A stretch of 64,000 nucleotides of DNA. Source: Atopobiaceae bacterium. GTDB taxonomy: Bacteria > Actinomycetota > Coriobacteriia > Coriobacteriales > Atopobiaceae. Each line of letters opens with the position of its first letter. Position 1 is the stretch's first letter. The position numbers were made by a program, and so were the translations under genes. The stretch covers positions 62,001 to 126,000 of the forward strand of contig CADFJN010000002.1 of NCBI GenBank assembly GCA_902834555.1, in the 5' to 3' direction. Below are positions 34,969 to 43,840 of this stretch, piece after piece. The notes under the pieces are model-generated. The model saw nothing but the letters and a program-made list of their open reading frames with translations, had not been told where the DNA came from and searched no databases.

Positions 34969-35631
34969 ATGGAGGAGTACAAGCGCCAGTTCATCGACTT
35001 CATGGTCGAGAGCAAGGTGCTCAAGTTTGGCGAGTTCACCCTCAACAGCGGCAGGAAGTCGCCGTTCTTCATGAATGCGGGCGCCTACGTCACAGGCTCA
35101 CAGCTCAAGCGCCTGGGCGAGTTCTATGCCCACGCCATCCACGACAACTTTGGCCTGGACTTCGACGTGCTCTTTGGGCCCGCCTACAAGGGCATCCCCC
35201 TGGCGGTCTCCTGCGCCATCGCCTTTCACGACCTCTACGGCAAGGAGGTGCGCTACTGCTCCAACCGCAAGGAGGTCAAGGACCACGGTGCCGACAAGGG
35301 CAACCTCCTTGGAAGCGAGCTTATGGACGGCGACCGCGTGGTTATGATCGAGGACGTCACCACCTCCGGCAAGTCCATCGACGAGACCTACCCCATCGTG
35401 ACCGGCGCGGCCGCGGTCGAGGTCAAGGGCCTTATCGTCTCGCTCAACCGCATGGAGGTGGGCAAGGGCGGCAAGGTGAGCGCCCAGGAGGAGATCCAGG
35501 AGCGCTACGGCTTCCCTGTCGCAAGCATTGTGACCATGGCCGAGGTCGTCGAGGCACTCGACGGCACCGTCATTACGCCAGAGCTCAAGGCCGCCATTGA
35601 CGAGTACTACGAGAAGTACGGCGTAAAGTAG
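34969..35631 (+). CDS. pyrE: Orotate phosphoribosyltransferase
   Basis: A 220-residue enzyme of pyrimidine synthesis that makes orotidine 5'-phosphate from orotate and PRPP. The PRPP-binding motif is VVMIEDVTTSGKS, and the flexible loop with catalytic lysines lies in NRKEVKDHGADKG. ATG 34969 follows GAGAGGAG. The rest of the pyrimidine pathway is not in the window. A strong hairpin follows the gene. Confidence 0.95.
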   Translation: MEEYKRQFIDFMVESKVLKFGEFTLNSGRKSPFFMNAGAYVTGSQLKRLGEFYAHAIHDNFGLDFDVLFGPAYKGIPLAVSCAIAFHDLYGKEVRYCSNRKEVKDHGADKGNLLGSELMDGDRVVMIEDVTTSGKSIDETYPIVTGAAAVEVKGLIVSLNRMEVGKGGKVSAQEEIQERYGFPVASIVTMAEVVEALDGTVITPELKAAIDEYYEKYGVK

Positions 35632-35669
35632 CGCGCGGATACAAGCGCCGCTTCACGCGGCACAGAAAC

Positions 35670-35699
35670 GCGGGGCGTCAGCACAAGCTGGCGCCCCGC
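35670..35699. terminator. Bidirectional hairpin between pyrE and the second GH3 gene
   Basis: A 13-bp stem with one G-T pair joins 35670-35682 and 35687-35699 around loop ACAA. It lies between convergent genes; no clear T-run. Confidence 0.6.
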
Positions 35700-35740
35700 A
35701 TGCGTTGCGAGTGACCTGAGCCTTTTAGCAGCCAGCCCGG

Positions 35741-38212
35741 TTACGACTGCTTGAGGTTCTCGGGCGTGAGGATCGGCGAAACCTTGTAGGTCTTCACCCT
35801 GTCATCGTCGATGACGCCGGACCAGTTCATGCCAAAGGCAAAGTCATAGGTGTTGCCCTCGGAGTCGGTGTAGGCGGTCATGTCGCGCGGCGTATCCTCC
35901 GCCTGGGCCTCGACGGTGTCCATATCCTTTGGCATCTGGATGGGCAGCAGACCCGTGGGCTCGGTCTTGCCGCAGGCGATGTCGAAGAACGAGAGGTCAC
36001 GCGTGCCAAAGCCAACGAGAATTGCGTCGACCTGACTCTCGAACTCGGAGAAGACCATCGGGTTGGTGGTGTTCACAGCCACGATGACGGGCTTCCCGGC
36101 CATGAGCTGGGCCGTCTCGAGGATGATGTCGATATCCCTTGCGTTGGATGCGGTGTTCTTCTGGCCGTAGTAGCTGCGGTTGGCAGGCATGCCGTCGAGC
36201 GCCACGTTGGAGACGGACTGCGTGCGCACGTTGGGGCCATCGGCAACGTAGTCGCCGTACTGCAGCGTGATGGGAAGGAAGGTCGTCTGGTCGCCATCGG
36301 TCTTTGAGTTATCGGAATACTGCGGGTTATCGATAAAGACGATGGCAAAGTCGCAGTCGGCAACCTGGTCGGCCGTGGGGGCGCTCCTGTCCTCGTACGC
36401 GTAGCCGCCATCAGCGGCGGACGGGTCTGCCAGCGTGTCCGTCACCACGGTAAGGTAGTCGGGGACGGCCTGGACCTTGAAGGGCAGGCCCCAGGAGCCC
36501 GGCGTGGTAGTGGTAACCCCGCCCATAAACTTCGATGAGGAGGGCGTGTACGTCATGGGGATGTAGACCTTGGGAGAATCACCAAAGCCGTTCTCGGCAA
36601 TCACGCCACCCTTGTTCTTGAGCATCACGATGGACTTGAGCTGGCACTCGAGGTTTGCGTTGGTGGCATCGTCGCCCTCGTAGAGTTCCGTGATGTCAGA
36701 CGAGTCAACATAGCCATTCTCGAAGACGCCAACCTTGAAGTGATCGGCCAGGACGTGGCGGGCGGCCTCGCGCAGGATCTTCTCGCCCTCCTCGTCGCCC
36801 ACGTCCTTGAGGAGCTGCTCGCAACCGGGCTTGTAGTTGGCAGACGGCTCGGGGCTGTCTCCACCGATGGTGTCGTTTCCGCACTGCAGGATGTGCGAGT
36901 AGCGGTCGTTCTCCTCGATGTCGCTGACGCCCCAGCCAGACCTGCCCGCAACGTTCCAGTCGGTGCAGACGGTTCCGTCATAGCCGTAGGTCTCGCGCAG
37001 GAGCTTGAGCTTCCACTCGCTGTAGGCCGTGCCAACAAGATCGCCGTACTCGCCGTCATCGGAGTACGCTACAGAGTACGAGCCCATGATGCCGGCAACT
37101 TTCTCGGTCTTGCCATCAAGCTTGAACGCGCCGTCGAGGAAGCCCACGAGCTGCGTGTTGAAGTTGCCATCGGGGTAGACGGTGTACTCGCCAGCAGCGC
37201 TGTGAGACTCCCTGCCCGCCTCACCGGTGCCGTCACCAGGCCAGTGCTTGGCCATACAGAGGATGGACTCCGTGCCCCAGCCCTGGTCCTCGCCGTTATC
37301 GTCATACGTGGACTGGCAGCCGTCCACAACCGCCTTGCCCATGTCGCGGACGAGCGCGGGGTCCTCGCCAAAGGTACCGCTCACGCGCGTCCAGCGAGGC
37401 TCGGTCGCCACGTCGAACTGCGGTCCCAGCAGCATGTGCACGCCCTCCGCACGGTACTGCTTGGACTGGAGGTTCCAGACCTGCTTGACGTAGTCGGGGT
37501 CGAAGGTGGCAGCATAGGCAAGGTTGTTGGTTGGCCAGCCCGTCGCCATGAGGCCCGAGGGGTCCGTTGTGAAGGTGCAGGGAACGCCGTAGTCTTCCGC
37601 CTCGGCGGCAGCCTGGGCGATGTTGACCCACTGAGCGTGGTCGTGAGCGTTAACGGTACCGGAGCCAGACTGGATGGAGCGGTCGAGAATGGTCCTGAAG
37701 TGGCAGTTCCTAATGCGGTCAAGCTCGCTCTGGTCACCGTCGTCCGTGTTCACCACCGCGTCCGTCGCGTCCTCGTTGAGGCTGTTGGTGGTGTCGTGGA
37801 TGATGAGTCCCTCGCAGAACTCGAGGGGCAACTCCTGGGAGAGCGCTGCGGCACGGTCCTCCGGCGTCTGGCGCCAGTCCTCCCAGAGGTCAAGCTTGCC
37901 GTTGCGGTTGAGGTCCTTGAACGCGTACCCGTCTACCTGGATAAGGTCGAGGCCGTTGTTGGGGGTGTAGCCAAGGGTGGGGCCACCCTCCTGGGTAACC
38001 TTGGTCCAGCCGTCCTCGACGTCTTCCGTGGTGTACTTGGGGGTGCCGGAGCCAAACTCCTCCGGGTCGATGGGATACGTGTCGCTGGCTGGGGCAGCCA
38101 GGACGTCCTTCTCCTCCGTTGTGCCCCCCGAGGTGGAGCAGCCGGCAAGTGCAATCATGCTGGCAACGGTTGCCCCGCCCAAGAAACCTCTGCGCGTCGT
38201 GCTTCCGCTCAT
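35741..38212 (-). CDS. Exported GH3 lipoprotein, standard domain order
   Basis: An 823-residue glycoside hydrolase family 3 enzyme anchored as a lipoprotein: twin-arginine-like start TTRRGFLGG and lipobox IALAGC with Cys25. A calcium-loop-like DLNRNGKLDLWEDW lies near residue 85. The TIM barrel carries KHWPGDGTGEAGRESH and the nucleophile motif YDGTVCTDWNVAG, followed by the alpha/beta sandwich; unlike the GH3 gene at 28.9 kb, the order is conventional. It is probably an exo-acting beta-glycosidase at the cell surface; substrate unknown. The start at 38212 follows GGGAAGGAAG; the frame extending to 38377 is not supported. Confidence 0.87.
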   Translation of the reverse strand: MSGSTTRRGFLGGATVASMIALAGCSTSGGTTEEKDVLAAPASDTYPIDPEEFGSGTPKYTTEDVEDGWTKVTQEGGPTLGYTPNNGLDLIQVDGYAFKDLNRNGKLDLWEDWRQTPEDRAAALSQELPLEFCEGLIIHDTTNSLNEDATDAVVNTDDGDQSELDRIRNCHFRTILDRSIQSGSGTVNAHDHAQWVNIAQAAAEAEDYGVPCTFTTDPSGLMATGWPTNNLAYAATFDPDYVKQVWNLQSKQYRAEGVHMLLGPQFDVATEPRWTRVSGTFGEDPALVRDMGKAVVDGCQSTYDDNGEDQGWGTESILCMAKHWPGDGTGEAGRESHSAAGEYTVYPDGNFNTQLVGFLDGAFKLDGKTEKVAGIMGSYSVAYSDDGEYGDLVGTAYSEWKLKLLRETYGYDGTVCTDWNVAGRSGWGVSDIEENDRYSHILQCGNDTIGGDSPEPSANYKPGCEQLLKDVGDEEGEKILREAARHVLADHFKVGVFENGYVDSSDITELYEGDDATNANLECQLKSIVMLKNKGGVIAENGFGDSPKVYIPMTYTPSSSKFMGGVTTTTPGSWGLPFKVQAVPDYLTVVTDTLADPSAADGGYAYEDRSAPTADQVADCDFAIVFIDNPQYSDNSKTDGDQTTFLPITLQYGDYVADGPNVRTQSVSNVALDGMPANRSYYGQKNTASNARDIDIILETAQLMAGKPVIVAVNTTNPMVFSEFESQVDAILVGFGTRDLSFFDIACGKTEPTGLLPIQMPKDMDTVEAQAEDTPRDMTAYTDSEGNTYDFAFGMNWSGVIDDDRVKTYKVSPILTPENLKQS

Positions 38213-38380
38213 GTGTCTTCCTTCCCTCGTTTCCCTGCCCGCCAACCTCGGCGGGTCTTGTGAGGCAAACGTATCCAACGCAGAAAGCCACAGAGTCGCG
38301 CCATGCAGAACAGGCATGCGACGCAGCAGAATCTGCACCGCTGCTCGGCGGACGGCAACAAAGTAGAAAAGCAGCAAACC

Positions 38381-38386
38381 TATACT
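38381..38386 (+). promoter_or_regulatory. -10 element ahead of the LytTR operon
   Basis: TATACT at 38381-38386 lies 33 bp before the GTG start. No convincing -35 box is placed 17 bp upstream, as is common for activator-dependent promoters. The 38300-38355 stretch has several GCAG/CTGC inverted repeats. Confidence 0.4.
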
Positions 38387-38418
38387 TTGAACAGGGAGAC
38401 TTCTGTTGGGAGGCAGTA

Positions 38419-39132
38419 GTGCTGAGGGTACTCGTCGTTGAGGACGAGCAGAACGCGGCGGGTGCGCTGCGTGACTGCATCATGCGTTTTAGCCGGGAAG
38501 ATGATATCGATATTGATATTGTTTGGGAGCGAGACGCCCTTGGGCTCATGAAGGTGGCGAGCCCCATAGACCTGATATTTCTTGATATTGGACTTCCGCT
38601 CACGAACGGTCTTGAGGCAGCAGGTCTCCTCAGGACCTACGACACCCAGACGCCCATCATCTTCATCACCAGCAACGCGCAGTATGCCCTGCGCGGCTAT
38701 GAGGTTGACGCCCTCGACTTCATTGTGAAGCCCGTGCGCTACGGCGACTTCAAGATGCGCATGCGCAAGGCGCTGCGGGTCGTGCAGAGAAACGCCAATG
38801 AGACCGTGGCCGTGGGAACATCGCGCGAGACGCACGTGCTGCCCATCTCGGACATCTCCCACATCACGACGAGCGGTCACAATGCCGTCATTCACCTTTC
38901 CTCCCAGGATGACACGGTCGTTGACCACGAGAGCCTGGCAAAGCTCTCCTCAAGGCTCCCGTCTGGCAGGTTCGTGCGCATCTCAAGCGGGTGTCTGGTG
39001 AACATGGCCTACATCCGCACTGTACAAAGCTCTGCGATACGGCTGACCAGCGGGGAGACGCTGCCCGTAAGTCGTGGCAAAAGGAAGCCTGCGCTAGAGG
39101 AGATTGCCCGCTATCTGGGAAGAAGCGTCTAG
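38419..39132 (+). CDS. LytTR family response regulator
   Basis: A 237-residue regulator. Residues 1-125 are a receiver domain with acidic pocket VVEDEQ and phospho-acceptor Asp56 in LIFLDIGLP; the conserved lysine is in FIVKPVRYGDF. Residues about 135-237 are a LytTR DNA-binding domain (VLPISDISHITTSGHNAVIH...RFVRISSGCLVNMAYI), as in AgrA and ComE-type regulators of quorum, competence or virulence. Start is GTG 38419 with GGGAGG five bases upstream. The sensor gene follows after two bases. No peptide precursor gene is visible next to it. Confidence 0.92.
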   Translation: MLRVLVVEDEQNAAGALRDCIMRFSREDDIDIDIVWERDALGLMKVASPIDLIFLDIGLPLTNGLEAAGLLRTYDTQTPIIFITSNAQYALRGYEVDALDFIVKPVRYGDFKMRMRKALRVVQRNANETVAVGTSRETHVLPISDISHITTSGHNAVIHLSSQDDTVVDHESLAKLSSRLPSGRFVRISSGCLVNMAYIRTVQSSAIRLTSGETLPVSRGKRKPALEEIARYLGRSV

Positions 39133-39134
39133 CC

Positions 39135-40481
39135 ATGCCCGCCTGGACCGGAATCACCGTCGCCGTAGCCCGCATGGTTGTCTCGATTGTGGTCATGGCT
39201 TCGGTTCTCCCCCGCCGCGATCACTTTGCCGCAAGGATGTGCGGCCTGCTGGCGGCAACTACAATCGTCTGCGCTGCTGCCATCTGGTTCTGCTATGCGG
39301 TGAGGCCTGAGCTCTCTACCACGTACCAGCCAATTTCGCAGCTTGTGGCCTTTTCGGCACTTGTGCTGATAGCAGCCTTTGCGCTGAGAATCCCGTTTGA
39401 TGCGTCGCTTTGGGCAACCGCCGCCTGCTCGGCAACGGGATACCTGCTCCAAAACCTTTCGTCGAGGTTGAGCGAGTTTTTGGGGATTGTCGTGAGCGGG
39501 GGCATGTTCACTCCCGACAACTCGTTCTGGTACTGGAACTCCATCATTATCCAGGCCATCGTACTTGTCGTCGTTCGCTATTCGCTGGGACGAAAGACGG
39601 CGAACTTCTCACCTTCTGTCATGGGCAACGCAAGCATGTCCATCATCGTTGCCATGGTAACGGTGGTGTGTATTGCCTCCGACATCGTGCTTAAGAACAC
39701 GACGTTCCCCAACATGCCCGCCCATCTCATCATGACGCTGGCGCACGTGCTTGTGTGTCTGACGCTCCTGTACCTGGAATACCAGATGATCTACAGGCGC
39801 TCGCTCGAAATTGAGACTGCCGCAATGGATGCCATCGTGCAGAGCCATGCGCGTCACTACGAGACGAGTCGTAATGCCATGGCGAGAATCAGCAGCATTT
39901 GCCACGACCTGCTCCACGAGATGAGCGGCCTTGCATCCAAGGGGGACGAGGCTACGCAGGCGCGGCTCGAGGAGCTGGCGGGAGAGCTTGAGACGCTAGG
40001 CTGTATGTTGAGGACTGGAAACGATGCCCTCGACACGGCATGCGCTGAGGAGGCGCTACATTGTCGCGAGCGAGGAATCACACTTGGGTGCATCGCCGAT
40101 GGTGCCGCGATCTTGTTCATGCAGCCGGCTGACGTCTACACCCTTGCCATCACGTTGCTCGACGCTGCTGTTGACGAGGTGTCCACGCTGCCGGCGACAG
40201 CTAGGTCCATCTCGCTTGTCGTGAGAAAAAGCGGTGGGCTCGCTTCAATACACTTGGAGCACCCGAGAGGCGCGATTGGCACTCAGAGGACGCAGCACAT
40301 CAATAGCGCAGATGCCGCACTTGTCCGCACCATTGTTGAGCACTATGGAGGCGTCGTGGTGGTGGGAACTGCAGACGAGGCGACCACGGTAGACATTAGC
40401 GTCCCCATACCAGAAGAATGGGCCCCACCGAAGCGGGGACCCACCTGTCCTAACCCTGTGAGGTTGTCAGCGCGAGAATAG
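39135..40481 (+). CDS. Membrane sensor histidine kinase, AgrC-like, with degenerate ATPase
   Basis: A 448-residue partner of the LytTR regulator. Six to seven hydrophobic segments fill residues 1-220, followed by a coiled stretch and the phospho-acceptor region SSICHDLLHEMSGL with His257. The C-terminal GHKL domain is poor: the N-box reads LLDAAVDEV, with Ala344 where the Mg-ATP-binding Asn is expected, and the glycine box is reduced to the HINSADAALVRTIVEHYGG stretch. It may be a pseudokinase, a phosphatase, or a fast-diverging kinase. ATG 39135 follows the regulator stop by two bases; the longer frame from 38991 lies inside that gene. Confidence 0.85.
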   Translation: MPAWTGITVAVARMVVSIVVMASVLPRRDHFAARMCGLLAATTIVCAAAIWFCYAVRPELSTTYQPISQLVAFSALVLIAAFALRIPFDASLWATAACSATGYLLQNLSSRLSEFLGIVVSGGMFTPDNSFWYWNSIIIQAIVLVVVRYSLGRKTANFSPSVMGNASMSIIVAMVTVVCIASDIVLKNTTFPNMPAHLIMTLAHVLVCLTLLYLEYQMIYRRSLEIETAAMDAIVQSHARHYETSRNAMARISSICHDLLHEMSGLASKGDEATQARLEELAGELETLGCMLRTGNDALDTACAEEALHCRERGITLGCIADGAAILFMQPADVYTLAITLLDAAVDEVSTLPATARSISLVVRKSGGLASIHLEHPRGAIGTQRTQHINSADAALVRTIVEHYGGVVVVGTADEATTVDISVPIPEEWAPPKRGPTCPNPVRLSARE

Positions 40482-40482
40482 A

Positions 40483-41476
40483 CTACGCGGCCAGGTCGGC
40501 GCGACGGGCCGTGGCCTCCTCGAAGTCGCGGGTGCCCACAAAGACGTCCTGCTTGTAGGGGTTGACACCCAGCTTCTTGGCACGGTAGGCAATGTAGCAG
40601 ATGGCAGCCACGTTGGCCACGAGCGCGATCACAGAGACCACGGTCGCCGTGGTGGGGTTGAGCGTGGAGTGCGTCACGAAGACGGACTCCTCCTGGAACG
40701 CGGGGAAGACCTGCGCGAACATGCACCAGATGGCAAGCGTGTTGGCGCGGTTCTGGATCCAGCCGCCCTTGTTCCAGAGCGCGTTTGCCACCGTGGGGGC
40801 AAGGAGCAGCGCGAGGCCGCAGTACCAGGGCGTGGTGCGGCAGGCAGTTGTAGGTGTAGCAGAAGTTCCAGATGTCGTAGGCACCAATGAAGACCCAGGT
40901 CATGTCGGGCCAGAGCATGTCTCGCCCGTCCTTGGAAGAGTAGACGTTCCACCAGGCCGTCATGCAGAAGATGTTGATGATGCCGGCGATGCCGTTGAAG
41001 ACGTTGTTCCAGCCCGCGAGCTGCGTCGCGCCCTCTGAGGTCACCCACGTGCTCTGACCGGGTGCAAAGAAGTGGTAGGCGCTCTCGAAGTCGGAGCATA
41101 CGGCAATGAGGATGTTGATTGCCACAATCGCAAACGGGAAGGCGCGGAACCAGTGGGCGCGACCAAGGCTTCCCCACTGGTACTTGATAATCATGAAGCC
41201 AATGCAGCCGGCAAGTGCGGCGTACACCTTTGCGTAGTGGAACCAGCTGTTCTGGTAGATGTGAGTGGGATTGGTGAGCGCCCAGTCCTGGCCCTGCGCC
41301 ACGCCCACGGCAATGGCAATGCAGTAGATGGTCATGGCCACGGGCAGCACGCCGAACATGATGAGGCCCCCAACCTTGGACCTGCGGGCGAACTCGTTGA
41401 GCACGATGAGCCCAACGAAGACCATCACCCACCCCAGGAGCTGGAACGGCAGATTGGCGCTGTGGTCGAACAACAT
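40483..41476 (-). pseudogene. DUF5692-like polytopic membrane protein, frameshifted
   Basis: Two overlapping frames together encode one membrane protein of about 330 residues with seven or eight helices. The first frame runs from ATG 41476 (GAGAGGAAG upstream) to the segment YTYNCLPHHA; the second continues with WYCGLALLLAPTVAN and runs to the stop at 40483. One extra G in the GGG at 40828-40830 (CCC in sense) breaks the frame; deleting it joins them exactly. The family assignment rests on recalled resemblance, and function is unknown. The adjoining TetR gene is also broken. A sequencing error is possible. Confidence 0.75.
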
Positions 41477-41533
41477 GGCACTTCCTCTCTCTTGCTGTCT
41501 TTGGGGAAACGCTACCGTCGCGCCGTGGCGCGG

Positions 41534-42155
41534 CTAGTCCTGTTGGGAGCCAAGGTCGAGGTGGAGCGTGTCGGCGATGAGGTCGGCAACAAGCTCGTCC
41601 GAGGCGTCGGGGTGGGTCCTCATGTAGCTCATGAGGCCAATGATGAGCAGGTAGAACTCCTCGTAGGGATGGCGTATCTCCACGCGGTGGTACCTTGCGT
41701 ACTCGGTGACGGTGGTACGGGTGAGGTACTCGGCAAGAGTGTGGGCCGTCTGCTGACTAAAGCGCTGGTAGAGCAGGGCGTTCTGGCTCTTGAGAAAAGC
41801 GCTGGTAGAGCAGGGCGTTCTGGCTCTTGAGAAGATCGGTCCTAAAGCTGTCCTCGTCAAAGAGGTGGCGTCGAAGCATGGCGACGCAAGTCTTGAGGGC
41901 GCCGGCAACGTCCCCGCGCACACGCTGCGCGTTCCACTCGCGCACGGCAGCCACAAAGGTGTCGACATAGGCGTCGAGAATGGCGTCAGTCACCTCATCG
42001 CGACTCGAGAAGTAGTGATAGAAGAGGCTGCGCGTGATTCCCACTCGATCGGCGATGTCCTTTACCGAGGTGCGGTCGATTCCCTTCTCCTCGTAGAGGG
42101 AGCGAGCAGCGGCAATGATCTGCTCGCGCCGCGTCTCTGCAATCTCGCCGCGCAT
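41534..42155 (-). pseudogene. TetR family regulator disrupted by a 37-bp tandem duplication
   Basis: The N-terminal 120 residues are an intact TetR DNA-binding domain (SVKDIADRVGITRSLFYHYF). After TDLLKSQNALLYQRFSQ the frame is lost, because a 37-bp segment encoding that stretch is repeated directly (41759-41833); 37 is not a multiple of three. Deleting one copy restores a 194-residue TetR protein ending LHLDLGSQQD. AAGGAGG precedes ATG 42155. A perfect operator-like repeat lies just upstream. It is probably the repressor of the DUF5692-like gene 57 bp downstream. Confidence 0.9.
41759..41833. repeat. 37-bp perfect tandem duplication inside the TetR gene
   Basis: Every base from 41759 to 41796 equals the base 37 positions later. 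The unit contains AGCGCTGGTAGAGCAGGGCG. Loss of one unit by slippage would repair the gene. Confidence 0.97.
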
Positions 42156-42171
42156 CGACTCCACCTCCTTT

Positions 42172-42188
42172 GTTGACACCATGTCAAC
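42172..42188. promoter_or_regulatory. Operator-like palindrome at the TetR gene start
   Basis: GTTGACA (42172-42178), CCA, TGTCAAC (42182-42188): a perfect 7-bp inverted repeat about 17 bp upstream of the preferred start. This is where an autoregulating TetR repressor would bind. Confidence 0.6.
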
Positions 42189-42242
42189 GAACGAGCCAAT
42201 AATAGGATGTGAAGAGAATGTGTGGCAACAAACAGTTTGCGA

Positions 42243-42320
42243 AAAACGTCAACAAGCCGCAGCCCAGGGGGTGCGTGGCATAAAACGTCAACAAGCCGCA
42301 GCCCAGGGGGTGCGTGGCAT
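42243..42320. repeat. Two tandem 39-bp repeats beside the IS element
   Basis: Two perfect consecutive copies, 42243-42281 and 42282-42320, start AAAACGTCAACAAGCCGCAG. They end eight bases before the IS left inverted repeat. A third partial AAAACA start follows. Confidence 0.95.
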
Positions 42321-42435
42321 AAAACACTATGAGCTGAGCATTGAGCCCCTCACATGCTGCAGCTCCGTGGGTCGGGCGACAATGGTTGTACCGCCAACCG
42401 TGGCCTGTTGCCACAACGCAGAGAGAGGGGCTCCC

Positions 42436-43542
42436 ATGAAGAAGTATGGCACGTTCGTCGGCCTTGACGTCCACGCGAGAAGCGTCAGCGCCTGCGCCCT
42501 CGACCCCCTCACGGGAGAGGTCACGGAGGGGAGGTTCGGTGCGGAGGCGGGGGCTCTCGCCGAATGGGCCCTTGCGTTCGACAGCCCCCCGTGCGTCTAC
42601 GAGTCGGGCCCGACCGGCTGGCATCTCGCCCGCGAGCTCAGGGCCCTGGGCGTCGATTGCGTCGTCGGCGCCTCCTCCAAGATGCTGAGGCCACCCGCCG
42701 ACAGGGGCAGGAAGACCGACCGCAGGGACGCCGAGTTCCTGGCGCGCCTCCTCGCGACGAGGAACATCACCGAGGCGTGGGTGCCAGACGAGGAGCGCGA
42801 GGCGGCCCGAGACCTCTCGCGCGCCCTCGAGGACGCCAGGCGTGACCTGCAGCGGGCCCGGCAGAGGCTCTCGAAGTTCCTGCTGAGGCACGGGTACGTG
42901 TACGACGAGCTCACCCCCGCGGGCGCAAGGAGGGGCGCCTGGACGGCGGCGCACGCCCGCTGGCTCGACAAGATCAGCTTCGGGCAGGAGGGTGACGCGT
43001 CGGCCTACGAGTACTACCGCGACTGCGTGAGGAGGTGCACGGAGGCAAAGGGCGACCTCGAGAGGAGGGTCGCCCGGTCCGCGGGCGGGCCACGGTGGAA
43101 GCCGGCCGCAGACGCGATCAGGTGCCTCAGGGGGATAGACGTGGTCACGGCGCATGCCCTCGTGGTCGAGATAGGCGACTTCTCCCGCTTCAGGAGCGCC
43201 TCCGGCATGGAGGCCTGGACGGGCCCCGCGCCCTCCGAGCACTCGAGCGGCGAGACCGTCTCGAGGGGCGGGGTCACCAAGGCGGGGAACGCCCACGTGA
43301 GGCGGCTCCTGATAGAGGCGGCCTGGCATGTCCCCACGGCCGGCCGCGACCCGAAGGGGCTTGCCAGGGGACAGGTGGTGTCCCCCGAGGCAAGGCGCCA
43401 CGCCACCAAGGGGAACCGTCGCCTCAAGGAGAGGCGGCTCGCCCTCGAGGGGGCCGGCAAGAAGCCCGCCGTCGCGAACTGCGCCACCGCGCGCGAGATG
43501 GCGGGCTGGGTGTGGGCGCTGGGGAGGATGGCCGAGGGCTAG
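42436..43542 (+). CDS. IS110-family transposase (DEDD recombinase)
   Basis: A 368-residue recombinase. The N-terminal RuvC-like domain has the acidic residues in GLDVHARSV, YESGPTG and KTDRRDAEFLA. A coiled linker (about 125-165) follows, and the C-terminal Transposase_20 domain contains LRGIDVVTAHALVVEIGDF and the serine region SSGETVSRGGVTKAGNAHVR, which aligns with the catalytic-serine part of the family. Codon use is more extreme in G+C than in neighbouring genes. ATG 42436 is used; ribosome site GAGAGAGGGG is adjacent. Full length, probably active. Confidence 0.93.
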   Translation: MKKYGTFVGLDVHARSVSACALDPLTGEVTEGRFGAEAGALAEWALAFDSPPCVYESGPTGWHLARELRALGVDCVVGASSKMLRPPADRGRKTDRRDAEFLARLLATRNITEAWVPDEEREAARDLSRALEDARRDLQRARQRLSKFLLRHGYVYDELTPAGARRGAWTAAHARWLDKISFGQEGDASAYEYYRDCVRRCTEAKGDLERRVARSAGGPRWKPAADAIRCLRGIDVVTAHALVVEIGDFSRFRSASGMEAWTGPAPSEHSSGETVSRGGVTKAGNAHVRRLLIEAAWHVPTAGRDPKGLARGQVVSPEARRHATKGNRRLKERRLALEGAGKKPAVANCATAREMAGWVWALGRMAEG

Positions 43543-43840
43543 GCCCCGCCATGGCCCTTGGCCCCAAATGGGTCTGACCCTGGAAGGCGTCCCGCAACCG
43601 AGGCCGTTGGGTGGCCACTCAAGTCGCCTTTTTGGGCGGCCGCAAGGCCATGCCCGCGCAGAAAACCGTCAGACGTGACCGGAGGCCCCCAGCCGTAGCA
43701 ACGTAGTGCGGTTCCGACCCGCGAATAATAAAGTGCAGATACGAGCGTCGGTAAGACACGCGCCCCAAAGGACGAACTCTCCAGGTACAGATACGAAGTC
43801 CAGGCCGCTCGGCTAGCTACCGAGCGACCTGGACCGTTTT
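43543..43840 (+). ncRNA. Candidate bridge RNA region of the IS element
   Basis: The 3' non-coding end has no open frame of note but carries structure: a direct repeat CAGATACGA (near 43735 and 43788) and a terminator hairpin at its end. In IS110-family elements a non-coding end is transcribed into a bridge RNA whose two loops pair with target and donor; IS1111-group members carry it at the 3' end. The assignment is inferred from position and structure; loop pairing was not resolved. Confidence 0.35.
43798..43840 (+). terminator. Terminator inside the IS right end
   Basis: GTCCAGG (43798-43804) pairs with CCTGGAC (43828-43834), with an inner CGCTCGG/CCGAGCG stem, followed by CGTTTTG. It ends ten bases before the right inverted repeat. 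Confidence 0.75.

Noticed and set aside
36740..38263. 507-codon plus-strand open frame opposite the second GH3 gene
   Set aside because: Antisense to a well-supported lipoprotein enzyme and without motif or ribosome site.
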